Below, piece after piece: positions 19,060 to 26,421 of a stretch of 62,625 nt of DNA; within the stretch, counting starts at the first letter, position 1; each line of letters begins with the position of its first letter. A program made the translations under genes and the position numbers. The notes below the pieces were generated by a model. That model saw only the letters and a list, made by a program, of their open reading frames with translations, was not told the origin of the DNA and ran no database searches. Source of the stretch: SHZI01 sp032122615 (GTDB taxonomy: Bacteria; Pseudomonadota; Gammaproteobacteria; Steroidobacterales; GCA-2729495); NCBI GenBank assembly GCA_032122615.1, contig JAQBGF010000087.1, positions 1-62,625 on the forward strand, written 5' to 3'.

Positions 19060-20835
19060 CTAACGTCGCACCTGCGGGTCGACAGTCGCGTTATGGCCAG
19101 CGTCCGACGCCCCGCCGGGACGATTGGCTGCTATTGCCAGAGTATCGGCCAGTTTCACCAGCGACAGGAATTCGCCGCGATAGCCACTGGGATCGTCGCC
19201 CCGCGCGCCTGCCGCCAGTGTCGCGATCTGCGGGTAATCGAAGCCGTCGAGGTACTCGCCGCCCCGGAGTTTCTGCCCGAAGGCGGCGACAGCCGCCGCG
19301 AACTGCAGATCCCGGGACTGCTTGCCGGGCAGATCGGCCAGCTCGCGGATATCGGCCCGCAACACGGGCTGCTCGATGAGCCGGCTTGTGTCGCCATCCG
19401 GCGCCTTGTAGCGCAGGCGAACATTGGCCAGCTCGGCCGCGATCGCGGACTTCGACCGCTCCGCCGTCGCAGATGGCGAATCGCCGTAGCGGAGCGGATC
19501 TACCAGCCGCGCCGGGCTGTTGTTCAACGTCAATTCGTACAGCGCGGTCACCGTGTGGCCGGCGCCGATATCGCCGGCGTCAATCCGGTCGTTGTTGAAA
19601 TCTTCCCGACGCAACATCCGGTTTTCGTAACCGATCAGCCGGTACTCGGCCACCGCGGCGGGATTGAACTCGACCTGAATCTTCACGTCCTTTGCAATGG
19701 TCTGCAGTGTGCCGGACAGCTGCTCCACCAGCACCTTGCGGCCTTCACCGAGCGTGTCGATGTACGCGTAGTTGCCGTTGCCGGCATCGGCCAGGCGCTC
19801 CAGCAACTCGTCGTTGTAATTGCCGGTACCAAAGCCGAGGGTCGTCAGCGAGATCCCGCCGTCCCGTTCCCGTTCCACAATGTCGATGAGGGCATCGAAG
19901 TCCGTGGTGCCGACGTTGAAGTCACCGTCGGTCGCCAGCACGATGCGGTTGATACCGCCCTTGATGAAGCCCTGCCGGGCAAAATCGTAGGCCAGCCGGA
20001 TGCCACCGGCGCCGTTGGTGCTGCCGCCGGCCTCGAGCCGCTCCAGCGCGGCATTGATCTTCGCCTGCTGGTTCCCCGGGGTGGGATCGAGAACGGCGCC
20101 GGCGGCGCCGGCGTAGACCACCAGCGCAACGCGGTCACTGGCCTTCATCTGCCGTGTGAGCAGCCGGAAAGCGCTTTTTAGCAAGGGCAGTTTGTCCCGG
20201 TCCTGCATCGAGCCGGAAACGTCGATCAGAAAAACGAGATTGGCGGCGGCACGGCGTTCGGCAGGAATCTCATAGCCCTTCAGCCCCACCTGCAGCAGCA
20301 GCTTGTCGGCATTCCAGGGTGCCGGCGCCAGGCTCGTCGTCACGGAAAACGGGCGCTCCCGGCCCGTCGGTACCGGGTACTCGTAGTCGAAGTAATTGAG
20401 CAACTCTTCCACACGCACCGCGTCTTCCGGGGGCAAGGTTCCGGCATTTAAGAAGCGGCGCACGTTGGCGTAGGAGCCGGTGTCTACGTCGATACTGAAG
20501 GTGGACACCGGCTGCTCGCGGACCAGCTTTACCGGGTTCTCGTCGAAGTGCTCGTAGCTTTCACGGTCCTGCGGGGTGTACGCGAGGAAGCAGCATGGCC
20601 GCGATGGAGCCATCCCCGACTGGTCCTGGACGGTGGCAACGGAGAGAGGTACATGGCCCGCCTCTCCAGCAGGAACGGCTTCAGCCGCGACCCGCTCTTC
20701 CCGTTTCCGCGCGTCGTATTCGATAGATTTGGTCGCGCCTGAAGGCGCTCCTACCGGGAGTTTTTGTTCTTCGTTCAGGCTGCATGCGGACAGCGCCAGC
20801 GAGATCACCGCTAGGCAAAACAGGTTGTTGTTCAT
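19060..20835 (-). CDS. von Willebrand factor A domain lipoprotein (YfbK-like)
   Basis: This 591-residue lipoprotein has a signal peptide and lipobox (LAVISLALSAC). A conserved N-terminal domain includes NPVKLVREQPVSTFSIDVDTGSYANVRRFL split over two segments. The VWA domain has an intact metal-ion site (FLIDVSGSM near residue 200, TNGAGGIRLAYD, LATDGDFNVGT). The C-terminal region resembles DUF3520 (RYKAPDGDTSRLIEQPVLR, FGQKLRGGEYLDGF). Residues just after the lipobox (VGAPSGAT) are encoded by a REP arm read in frame. Its position directly before an ECF sigma gene suggests that it senses or is controlled by that circuit; this is inference. Confidence 0.85.
   Translation of the reverse strand: MNNNLFCLAVISLALSACSLNEEQKLPVGAPSGATKSIEYDARKREERVAAEAVPAGEAGHVPLSVATVQDQSGMAPSRPCCFLAYTPQDRESYEHFDENPVKLVREQPVSTFSIDVDTGSYANVRRFLNAGTLPPEDAVRVEELLNYFDYEYPVPTGRERPFSVTTSLAPAPWNADKLLLQVGLKGYEIPAERRAAANLVFLIDVSGSMQDRDKLPLLKSAFRLLTRQMKASDRVALVVYAGAAGAVLDPTPGNQQAKINAALERLEAGGSTNGAGGIRLAYDFARQGFIKGGINRIVLATDGDFNVGTTDFDALIDIVERERDGGISLTTLGFGTGNYNDELLERLADAGNGNYAYIDTLGEGRKVLVEQLSGTLQTIAKDVKIQVEFNPAAVAEYRLIGYENRMLRREDFNNDRIDAGDIGAGHTVTALYELTLNNSPARLVDPLRYGDSPSATAERSKSAIAAELANVRLRYKAPDGDTSRLIEQPVLRADIRELADLPGKQSRDLQFAAAVAAFGQKLRGGEYLDGFDYPQIATLAAGARGDDPSGYRGEFLSLVKLADTLAIAANRPGGASDAGHNATVDPQVRR
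20733..20754. repeat. single REP arm inside the VWA coding sequence
   Basis: The 22-nt sequence TCGCGCCTGAAGGCGCTCCT followed by AC matches the arms found in the intergenic elements base for base. On the minus strand it is read in frame as GTA GGA GCG CCT TCA GGC GCG AC, giving V-G-A-P-S-G-A-T in the flexible linker after the lipobox. The frame is shifted relative to the intergenic arms, where TAG is a stop codon. Confidence 0.9.
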
Positions 20836-20889
20836 GGCGTTCGACTCCGCCGCCCGAAAAAGCGGCCACTTGAGTCTGTAAACGCCGAA

Positions 20890-20906
20890 AACCCCGGAAC
20901 GGGGTT
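20890..20906 (-). terminator. hairpin at the end of the HNH gene
   Basis: AACCCCG (20890-20896) pairs perfectly with CGGGGTT (20900-20906) around a three-base loop. Read in the minus direction it is followed by TTCGGCG rather than a clear U-run, so it is a weak intrinsic terminator. It overlaps the TAA stop of the HNH gene. Confidence 0.45.
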
Positions 20907-21540
20907 AAACAGTCGCGATTTTGAGGCTGGCTGCCAGCCGCTGATGCAGCGGGCTGCTGCGGGGAATGTGCGCGAGCAGGAATTCCATCTGGTCCGCCAG
21001 CACCCGGCGGCCCTTGAGAAAGATGTATTCGGCATAAGTGGGCGTGAACGGTACGGCCAGCAGTTGCATGCCCGCCTGCTCCGGCGTGTGCCCGCCCTTG
21101 TGGTTGTTGCAGCGCCGGCAAGCCGTCACCACGTTGGGCCAGGCGTCGGCGCCACCCCTGGACAGCGGCCGCACGTGGTCCCGCGTGAGATCCCGCACCG
21201 AAAACTGGTGGCCACAATACAGGCACAGGTTGGAATCGCGCCGGAACAGGGTCTTGTTATTCAGGGGCGGCACGTAGCAATCCATGAGTTCCGCCACGTC
21301 CGGCGAGCGCCCGACCGTCGCCACGATCGAATTAACTTCGATGCAACTCTGCGCGTTGATTCGTGCATTGAAGCCACCGTAGATGCGAAACAGCGGCGAC
21401 CCGCAGGTGTAGGCCACCTGCCCGAGGTAGTACAGGCGCACGGCATCCCGGTAATCGATCCACTCAAGCGGCATACCAGCAACATCGGTCCGGAGGACCT
21501 GCTGTGAGAAATCGCTGACTTCTTCGTGGAGGTACAACAT
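20905..21540 (-). CDS. HNH endonuclease family protein
   Basis: The 211-residue protein ends in a zinc-stabilised HNH nuclease module: NLCLYCGHQFSVRDLTRDHV, then PLSRGGADAWPNVVTACRRC, then NNHKGGHTPEQA. The Cys pairs (CLYC, CRRC) and the D-H of RDHV are intact. The N-terminal half (LRTDVAGMPLEWIDYRDAVR) is the usual accessory domain of this widespread chromosomal family. Substrate is unknown. No partner nuclease or methylase is adjacent, which argues for a housekeeping rather than restriction role. Confidence 0.85.
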   Translation of the reverse strand: MLYLHEEVSDFSQQVLRTDVAGMPLEWIDYRDAVRLYYLGQVAYTCGSPLFRIYGGFNARINAQSCIEVNSIVATVGRSPDVAELMDCYVPPLNNKTLFRRDSNLCLYCGHQFSVRDLTRDHVRPLSRGGADAWPNVVTACRRCNNHKGGHTPEQAGMQLLAVPFTPTYAEYIFLKGRRVLADQMEFLLAHIPRSSPLHQRLAASLKIATV

Positions 21541-21680
21541 ATATTCGCGACCTTGTCGCGCCCGTATATTGCGGGTTCCGGGCTAAAAATCAAATTTCCC
21601 CTTTCACGCTCCTATGTCATGATGCCGCGCGTTAAGCGGGCAGCCGGCCGGCTGCCCACCAGTTGGGAGTGAAGTACTTC

Positions 21681-22823
21681 ATGCCAGTCGCCATTGGCGC
21701 GATCCGGGAAACTGCGCCGGGCGAAACCCGTGTGGCCATGGTCCCCGAGGTCGCGAAGAAGCTGGTCAAGGCCGGGGCCCGGGTGCTGATCGAGGCCGGG
21801 GCCGCCAGCCAGGCCCGTTTTGCAGACGCTGATTTCGAAGGGGCCACCGTCAGTGCGTCGGCGGCCGCTGTGCTCGCCGAGGCCGGCGTGCTGCTGTGCG
21901 TGCAGCCCCCCACGCTGGACGAAACGGCGGCGCTGAAGCCGGGCACTGTGGTGATCGGCTACCTCCAGCCCCATCTGCAGAAGGAACTCATCCGCGCTTT
22001 TTGCGAACGCAAAATAACGAGTTTCGCGATGGAACTGGTCCCACGCATCTCCCGCGCACAGTCCATGGACGCGCTCTCTTCCCAGGCCGCCGTGGCGGGT
22101 TACAAGGCCGTGCTGATTGGCGCTGCGGCGCTGGACAAATTCCTGCCCATGCTGACCACCGCCGCCGGCACTATCCGTCCCTCCCAGGCATTGATCATGG
22201 GTGCGGGCGTGGCCGGGCTGCAGGCGATCGCCACCGCGCGCCGGCTTGGCGCGATGGTCGAGGCCTTCGACGTGCGCGCTGCCACGAAGGAACAGGTGGA
22301 ATCGCTGGGCGCAAAGTTTGTCGACACAGGGATAACGGCTGATGGCGCCGGCGGCTACGCCCGCGAACTCACCGCGGAAGAACGCCAGAAGCAGCAGGCG
22401 GTGGTCAACGATCACGTGGCCAAGGCTGACCTGGTGATCACGACCGCCGCCGTGCCCGGGCGCCCGGCACCGCGCCTTATCGATCGCGCGACGGTCGAGC
22501 GCATGAAAGCCGGCGCCGTGATCGTGGATCTCGGCGCCGAAAGCGGCGGCAACTGCGAGCTGACGAAGGCCGGCGAGACCGTCGTGCACAACGGTGTCAG
22601 CATCATTGGCCCGGTGAACCTGGCCGCGACGGTGGCGCGTCACGCCAGCGAGATGTACGCCCGCAACCTGTTCAATTTCCTCTCGCCCGCCATCAAGGAC
22701 GGCGAGCTGGCCATCGACTGGAGCGACGAAGTTTTCTCCGGCGCCGTGCTCACCCACGATGGCACAATCCGGCACGAACCCACCCGCAAGGCCCTCACCT
22801 CCGGCGAGCCAGAAAATGATTGA
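21681..22823 (+). CDS. pntAA: NAD(P) transhydrogenase subunit alpha part 1
   Basis: This is the NAD(H)-binding domain I of proton-translocating transhydrogenase, which makes NADPH from NADH using the proton gradient. It begins MPVAIGAIRETAPGETRVAM. It has the Rossmann motif GAGVAGLQAIATARRLGAMV near residue 173 and the mobile-loop/RQD region VDTGITADGAGGYARELTAE. It is a split alpha subunit, with the membrane part encoded next. ATG 21681 was chosen over TTG 21663 and GTG 21669 because it gives the family N-terminus and has GGGAGTG upstream. It overlaps pntAB by eight bases. Confidence 0.93.
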   Translation: MPVAIGAIRETAPGETRVAMVPEVAKKLVKAGARVLIEAGAASQARFADADFEGATVSASAAAVLAEAGVLLCVQPPTLDETAALKPGTVVIGYLQPHLQKELIRAFCERKITSFAMELVPRISRAQSMDALSSQAAVAGYKAVLIGAAALDKFLPMLTTAAGTIRPSQALIMGAGVAGLQAIATARRLGAMVEAFDVRAATKEQVESLGAKFVDTGITADGAGGYARELTAEERQKQQAVVNDHVAKADLVITTAAVPGRPAPRLIDRATVERMKAGAVIVDLGAESGGNCELTKAGETVVHNGVSIIGPVNLAATVARHASEMYARNLFNFLSPAIKDGELAIDWSDEVFSGAVLTHDGTIRHEPTRKALTSGEPEND

Positions 22824-23118
22824 CGGCTTCATAGCGCTCTACATATTCATGTTGGCTGCCTTCACTGGCTACGAAGTGATTGGCAGGGTGCCGACGATCC
22901 TGCACACACCGCTGATGTCGGGCTCCAACTTCGTCCACGGCATCGTACTGGTCGGCGCCATGGTCGCGCTGGGCCGGGCGGAAACCACGCTCGGGCTGGT
23001 CATCGGGTTCCTCGGCGTCGCGCTGGCCGCAGGTAACGCGGTGGGTGGCTACGTCGTGACCGAGCGGATGCTGGAGATGTTCAAGTCGAGCAAGCCGGGT
23101 CCGGGAAAGAAGCACTGA
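22816..23118 (+). CDS. pntAB: NAD(P) transhydrogenase subunit alpha part 2
   Basis: The 100-residue membrane subunit has three hydrophobic segments (FIALYIFMLAAFTGYEVI; GSNFVHGIVLVGAMVALG; TLGLVIGFLGVALAAGNAVG). It supplies the alpha-subunit part of the proton channel. The start ATG 22816 lies within the end of pntAA (ATGATTGA overlap) and gives the standard MIDGFIALYIF N-terminus. A longer frame from 22759 is out of keeping with homologues. Its stop overlaps the pntB start by one base. Confidence 0.92.
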   Translation: MIDGFIALYIFMLAAFTGYEVIGRVPTILHTPLMSGSNFVHGIVLVGAMVALGRAETTLGLVIGFLGVALAAGNAVGGYVVTERMLEMFKSSKPGPGKKH

Positions 23119-24512
23119 TGGATATGCTGGCCGGCGCCAACCTCGCCACAACCCTGGTATCCATCAGCTACCTGCTGGCCGCGTTCCTGTTCATAACCGG
23201 CTTAAAGCGCATGAGTTCGCCGGTCACGGCCCGCGGGGGCATCGTCTGGGCCGGCGCCGGCATGGTGCTGGCCACGCTCGCGACTTTCTTCACGCCGGGC
23301 CTTGGCAACTTTGTACTGATCCTGCTCGCCATCGCTCTCGGCGGCGGCGTGGCGTGGGTCACGGGCAAGCGCGTCGCGATGACCAACATGCCGCAGATGA
23401 TCGCCCTCTACAACGGCATGGGCGGCGGCGCGGCGGCGGCCATTGCCGCGGTGGAACTGCTCAAGGGTGAAGCGCATTCCATTGTGGTCCTCACGCTGGC
23501 AGTGCTTGGCGGGCTGATCGGTGCCGTGTCGTTTTCGGGCAGTCTCATTGCCTTCGGCAAGCTGCAGGATCTGATCAAGCGCTCGTTCCGCTTTCGCGGC
23601 CAGAATTTCGTCAACGTCGCGATACTGGCGGGCACGGCGCTGCTGGGCGCCTCACTGGTGTTCGAGACTGCCGGCCCACTACCCGGCCTCATCGCGCTGT
23701 TCTTCGGCCTCGCACTCGTCCTCGGCGTAACCATGACGTTGCCCATCGGCGGCGCCGACATGCCGGTGGTGATTTCCCTCTACAACGCACTCACCGGTCT
23801 CGCCGTGGCCTTCGAGGGTTTCGTGCTGGACAACGCCGCGATGATCGTCGCCGGCATGGTGGTCGGGTCTGCGGGAACGCTGCTGACCCAGCTGATGGCC
23901 AGGGCGATGAACCGTTCGCTGGGCAATGTGCTGTTCGCGGGCTTCGGTGATACCGGCGGTGTCCAGGGTGAAGCGAGTGGGACCATGAAGAGCATCGATG
24001 CCGCCGACGTCGGCGTGATGATGGCCTTCGCCCAGAAAGTCATCATCGTCCCGGGTTACGGCATGGCCGTTGCACAAGCCCAGCACAAGGTGTGGGAACT
24101 GGCCAAGCTGCTCCAGGACCGGGGCGTTGCCGTGAAGTTCGCCATCCACCCGGTCGCCGGCCGGATGCCCGGCCACATGAATGTCCTGCTCGCCGAGGCG
24201 GGCGTGCCCTACGACGTAATCTACGATGAATCCGAGATCAACGCGGAGTTCGACAACACCGACGTAGCGCTGGTCATTGGCGCTAACGATGTGGTGAACC
24301 CCGCCGCCCGCACCGACAAGGCCAGCCCGATCTACGGCATGCCCATCCTGAATGCCGACAAGGCGAAGAACGTCATCATCATCAAGCGCGGCAAAGGCGC
24401 GGGCTTCTCCGGCATCGAGAACGGCCTGTTCTTCCTCGACAACGCCCACATGCTCTACGGTGACGGTCAGGCCATGGCGTCCGCGCTGATCCAGTCCGTC
24501 AAAGCTCTCTAG
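23118..24512 (+). CDS. pntB: NAD(P) transhydrogenase subunit beta
   Basis: The 464-residue protein has an N-terminal half of about nine membrane segments carrying proton-channel residues and a C-terminal NADP(H)-binding domain III. The latter includes VIIVPGYGMAVAQAQHKVWE, HPVAGRMPGHMNVLLAEAGV, VIGANDVVNPAA and IIIKRGKGAGFSG. These match PntB throughout. The three pnt genes overlap and form one operon that ends at a long perfect hairpin. Confidence 0.95.
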   Translation: MDMLAGANLATTLVSISYLLAAFLFITGLKRMSSPVTARGGIVWAGAGMVLATLATFFTPGLGNFVLILLAIALGGGVAWVTGKRVAMTNMPQMIALYNGMGGGAAAAIAAVELLKGEAHSIVVLTLAVLGGLIGAVSFSGSLIAFGKLQDLIKRSFRFRGQNFVNVAILAGTALLGASLVFETAGPLPGLIALFFGLALVLGVTMTLPIGGADMPVVISLYNALTGLAVAFEGFVLDNAAMIVAGMVVGSAGTLLTQLMARAMNRSLGNVLFAGFGDTGGVQGEASGTMKSIDAADVGVMMAFAQKVIIVPGYGMAVAQAQHKVWELAKLLQDRGVAVKFAIHPVAGRMPGHMNVLLAEAGVPYDVIYDESEINAEFDNTDVALVIGANDVVNPAARTDKASPIYGMPILNADKAKNVIIIKRGKGAGFSGIENGLFFLDNAHMLYGDGQAMASALIQSVKAL

Positions 24513-24592
24513 AAAGGTACCGGACCTTAGTTATTTAGTTTTATTTAGTTATTTGGCGGCGAATAACTAAATAACTAAGGTCCGGTACCTTT
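24513..24592. terminator. 28-bp perfect inverted repeat between pntB and the DUF3106 gene
   Basis: The arm AAAGGTACCGGACCTTAGTT... (24513-24540) is perfectly complementary to 24565-24592. The 24-base loop partly repeats the arm (TTATTTAGTT again), so an alternative register is possible. GGTACCTTTT occurs twice at the right end. The sequence starts right after the pntB stop and contains the stop codon of the convergent DUF3106 gene. Its arms hold AT-rich tracts and end in T-runs in both directions, as expected for a bidirectional terminator. It is unrelated to the REP elements. Confidence 0.75.
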
Positions 24593-25063
24593 TCGGGTAC
24601 CTTTTCGTTGCTGGCGACGGCGATCGAGCAGCTTCTGGCGCTGTTCTGGCGTCAACTGCCGCCAGCGCTGCTGCAGCTTCTGGCGCTGTTCCGGCGTCAT
24701 CTCCCGAAATCGCTGGAAGTTCTTCCGGACCCTTGCCTGCTCTTCGGGCTTCATCTGCTCGTAATGCTGAAACTGGCCCCGTACGAAGCGGCGCTGGGGC
24801 GGCGTCAGCTCCTGCCAGCGGCCAAACCGCCGCCGTGACCGGGCCCGATCCTCGGGGCTCATCTCGCTCCAGCGGGCAGATCCGGCGGCCAGGCGGGACT
24901 GGCGTTCGACCGGCAGGTCACTCCAGTCCGACTCGAATTGGCGAAGCAGCTCCTGCTGGTCTGGCGATAGCTGTTCCCAGGCGACGCCTGTGGTGTCGGC
25001 ACTGACGGCCGGCATGCCGGTGACGAGCAGGATGGCCAGCAACAGACTGGGAATGGGACGCAT
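24575..25063 (-). CDS. DUF3106 family secreted protein
   Basis: The precursor (162 residues from ATG 25063) has a signal peptide (MRPIPSLLLAILLVTGMPAV). Repeated short helices of the form W-x-x-L/M-[ST]-P-E-x-R follow: WEQLSPDQQELLRQF, WSEMSPEDRARSRRRF, WQELTPPQRRFVRGQF, FREMTPEQRQKLQQRW, WRQLTPEQRQKLL. This is the DUF3106 pattern. The C-terminus is very basic and its last codons (KGTRKGTGP) come from the terminator hairpin. It is the third gene of the sigma/DUF3619-like/DUF3106 set. ATG 25093 is possible but would put ten residues before the signal peptide. Confidence 0.8.
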   Translation of the reverse strand: MRPIPSLLLAILLVTGMPAVSADTTGVAWEQLSPDQQELLRQFESDWSDLPVERQSRLAAGSARWSEMSPEDRARSRRRFGRWQELTPPQRRFVRGQFQHYEQMKPEEQARVRKNFQRFREMTPEQRQKLQQRWRQLTPEQRQKLLDRRRQQRKGTRKGTGP

Positions 25064-25067
25064 CACC

Positions 25068-25496
25068 TCACCCTGCCGGCTCCAGTTCGGCACGCAGTTC
25101 GTCGGCGCTCAATTCAGCATCCAGCCAGGCGTAGAACTCGAGATCTTCGAGCATCTCCAGGCTGTCGGCCGCGAGCAGCAGGTCCATGTCTGCCGCCGAC
25201 TCCGCCGCCATGGCCAGCGGCTCGGTCTCGCCCGGAGCAACGTCCTGGCTCACCCACAACGCCACGGCCAACGCCCCGACAGCCGCGGCGGACAAGGCCG
25301 GCATCACCCATGCGCGGCCCGGACGGCGGTCCCGCAACTGGTCGAGCGCTGCCTGACGGCCGCGATTCAGCCGAGCCGCCGTGGCCGCATCCAGTTCATC
25401 CGCACTGCCGCGCAGCATCCGGCCTGCCGTGCTGCTGAAGTGGTCGTCTCCCGGCCGGGCAGCACCCGGCGGCGAGTCGCCTTGATGGTCGGTCAT
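25068..25496 (-). CDS. DUF3619-like single-span membrane protein (putative anti-sigma)
   Basis: The 142-residue protein has a cytosolic N-terminus with the motif LDAATAARLNRGRQAALDQL, one membrane segment (WVMPALSAAAVGALAVALWV, about residues 63-82) and an acidic periplasmic tail (LLLAADSLEMLEDLEFYAWL). The arrangement matches DUF3619-type proteins that follow an ECF sigma gene. It overlaps that gene by four bases and precedes the DUF3106 gene by four bases. An anti-sigma role is inferred from position and topology. Confidence 0.7.
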   Translation of the reverse strand: MTDHQGDSPPGAARPGDDHFSSTAGRMLRGSADELDAATAARLNRGRQAALDQLRDRRPGRAWVMPALSAAAVGALAVALWVSQDVAPGETEPLAMAAESAADMDLLLAADSLEMLEDLEFYAWLDAELSADELRAELEPAG

Positions 25497-26110
25497 GGCC
25501 AGTGGTCCCCCAAAGTAACCCGCAGACTGTGCACGGCCCGCGATAAATGTGTCTTGACGCTACCTTCGCTGCAACCCATCGCGGTCGCCGTTTCACGGCT
25601 ATCAAGGCCTTCCAGGCTGCGCAGCAGGAAGGCCTGTCGTTGACGGGCGGGCAGCTTGCCGAGCGCGACCTCGAGCGCTGTCATGGCGTCGGCACGCCCC
25701 ACGACCTCGTCGGGCGCCACCGGGCGCGGGTCGGGGAAGGCTGTCATTGGGTCGGCATCATCATCGTTGTCTGCTGGTCCAAACCAGGAGATCACCCGCC
25801 GGCGCACGGCCTGCCGGCGCTGCTGATCCGTAATCCGGTTGGCTAGAATGCGGTAGAACAGGGGTCGCCACTCCTCACTCGGCCGGCCACCGTAATTACG
25901 CACCAGCTTCAACATCGCGTCCTGCACGATATCGAGAGCCTCGTCCCGGTCGCCGGTCGACAAGGTGGCGATACGCAGGGCACGCCGCTGTACCTCGGCA
26001 AGGAACCGATCCATGGCCCGTCTGTCGTTCAGCGCCGCTCCCTCCCTGCGCGCGTACCGCCCGTTTTCGCGGGTAACCGGCAAGGCCACGACCGCGTCTG
26101 GATTAAGCAT
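25493..26110 (-). CDS. ECF-type RNA polymerase sigma factor
   Basis: Sigma region 2 is MDRFLAEVQRRALRIATLST with DRDEALDIVQDAMLKLVRNY and WRPLFYRILANRITDQQRR. Region 4 is LGKLPARQRQAFLLRSLEGL with SVKTHLSRAVHSLRVTLG. Several starts are in frame (26146, 26110, 26014). I chose 26110 because GGAGAG lies about 11 bases upstream; the conserved domain itself begins at 26014. The overlapping downstream genes make a three-gene operon sigma, membrane protein, secreted DUF3106 protein, a known arrangement in proteobacteria. Confidence 0.85.
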   Translation of the reverse strand: MLNPDAVVALPVTRENGRYARREGAALNDRRAMDRFLAEVQRRALRIATLSTGDRDEALDIVQDAMLKLVRNYGGRPSEEWRPLFYRILANRITDQQRRQAVRRRVISWFGPADNDDDADPMTAFPDPRPVAPDEVVGRADAMTALEVALGKLPARQRQAFLLRSLEGLDSRETATAMGCSEGSVKTHLSRAVHSLRVTLGDHWP

Positions 26111-26381
26111 ACTGCGGCACTCTCCACTGCCTTCCGTCTTGTACAACGGCTCGCTTCCCCGGGGGTTGACAAAGCCCTTTCAGCGGCCTCCGGAATGTTC
26201 GCTGCGATTGCACATATGCACAATTCCCACAAGCGGGGGACAGTTAGCACCTGCTTTGCGGTGCGTACTTGAGTAGAGCAACGTAACTATATGAAAGTAT
26301 TAATAAATGCTGTTAGATCAAAAAATGATCAGGTTGTCATAATGGTTGATGAGCTTGGGCAATGGACCGTATTAACCCATG
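26111..26381. other. AT-rich intergenic stretch before priA
   Basis: No convincing gene lies between the sigma-factor start and priA. From about 26276 to 26362 the sequence is strikingly AT-rich for this genome (AAGTATTAATAAATGCTG, GATCAAAAAATGATC). It contains two GATC sites. A 41-codon frame (ATG 26291, TAA 26414-26416) crosses it but has no ribosome-binding site. A TTGACA at 26166 has no matching -10 element. The stretch could be an unwinding or promoter region next to the DnaA boxes. Confidence 0.5.
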
Positions 26382-26418
26382 TCATCCACAGACTTATCCA
26401 CAGGAACTGTGGATAAGT
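26382..26418. promoter_or_regulatory. cluster of DnaA boxes, two perfect, in a 12-bp palindrome
   Basis: TTATCCACA, the consensus DnaA box, occurs at 26394-26402 on the plus strand and at 26408-26416 on the minus strand. They sit inside a perfect inverted repeat, ACTTATCCACAG / CTGTGGATAAGT, with spacer GAA. A third site one base off consensus (TCATCCACA) is at 26382-26390. The palindrome ends four bases before the priA ATG. It may control priA or belong to a DnaA-binding locus; sequence alone cannot choose. Confidence 0.7.
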
Positions 26419-26421
26419 CCC

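Noticed and set aside
21612..22832. 406-codon minus frame opposite pntAA
   Set aside because: Shadow of a clear pntAA gene, with no recognisable domain of its own.
26166..26171. TTGACA as a sigma-70 promoter
   Set aside because: No -10 hexamer at 16-18 bases, and no gene start in a suitable position.
26291..26416. 41-codon frame (MKVLINAVRSKNDQVVIMV...) in the AT-rich stretch before priA
   Set aside because: No ribosome-binding site, ends inside a DnaA box, and base composition unlike neighbouring genes; more likely chance in AT-rich DNA.
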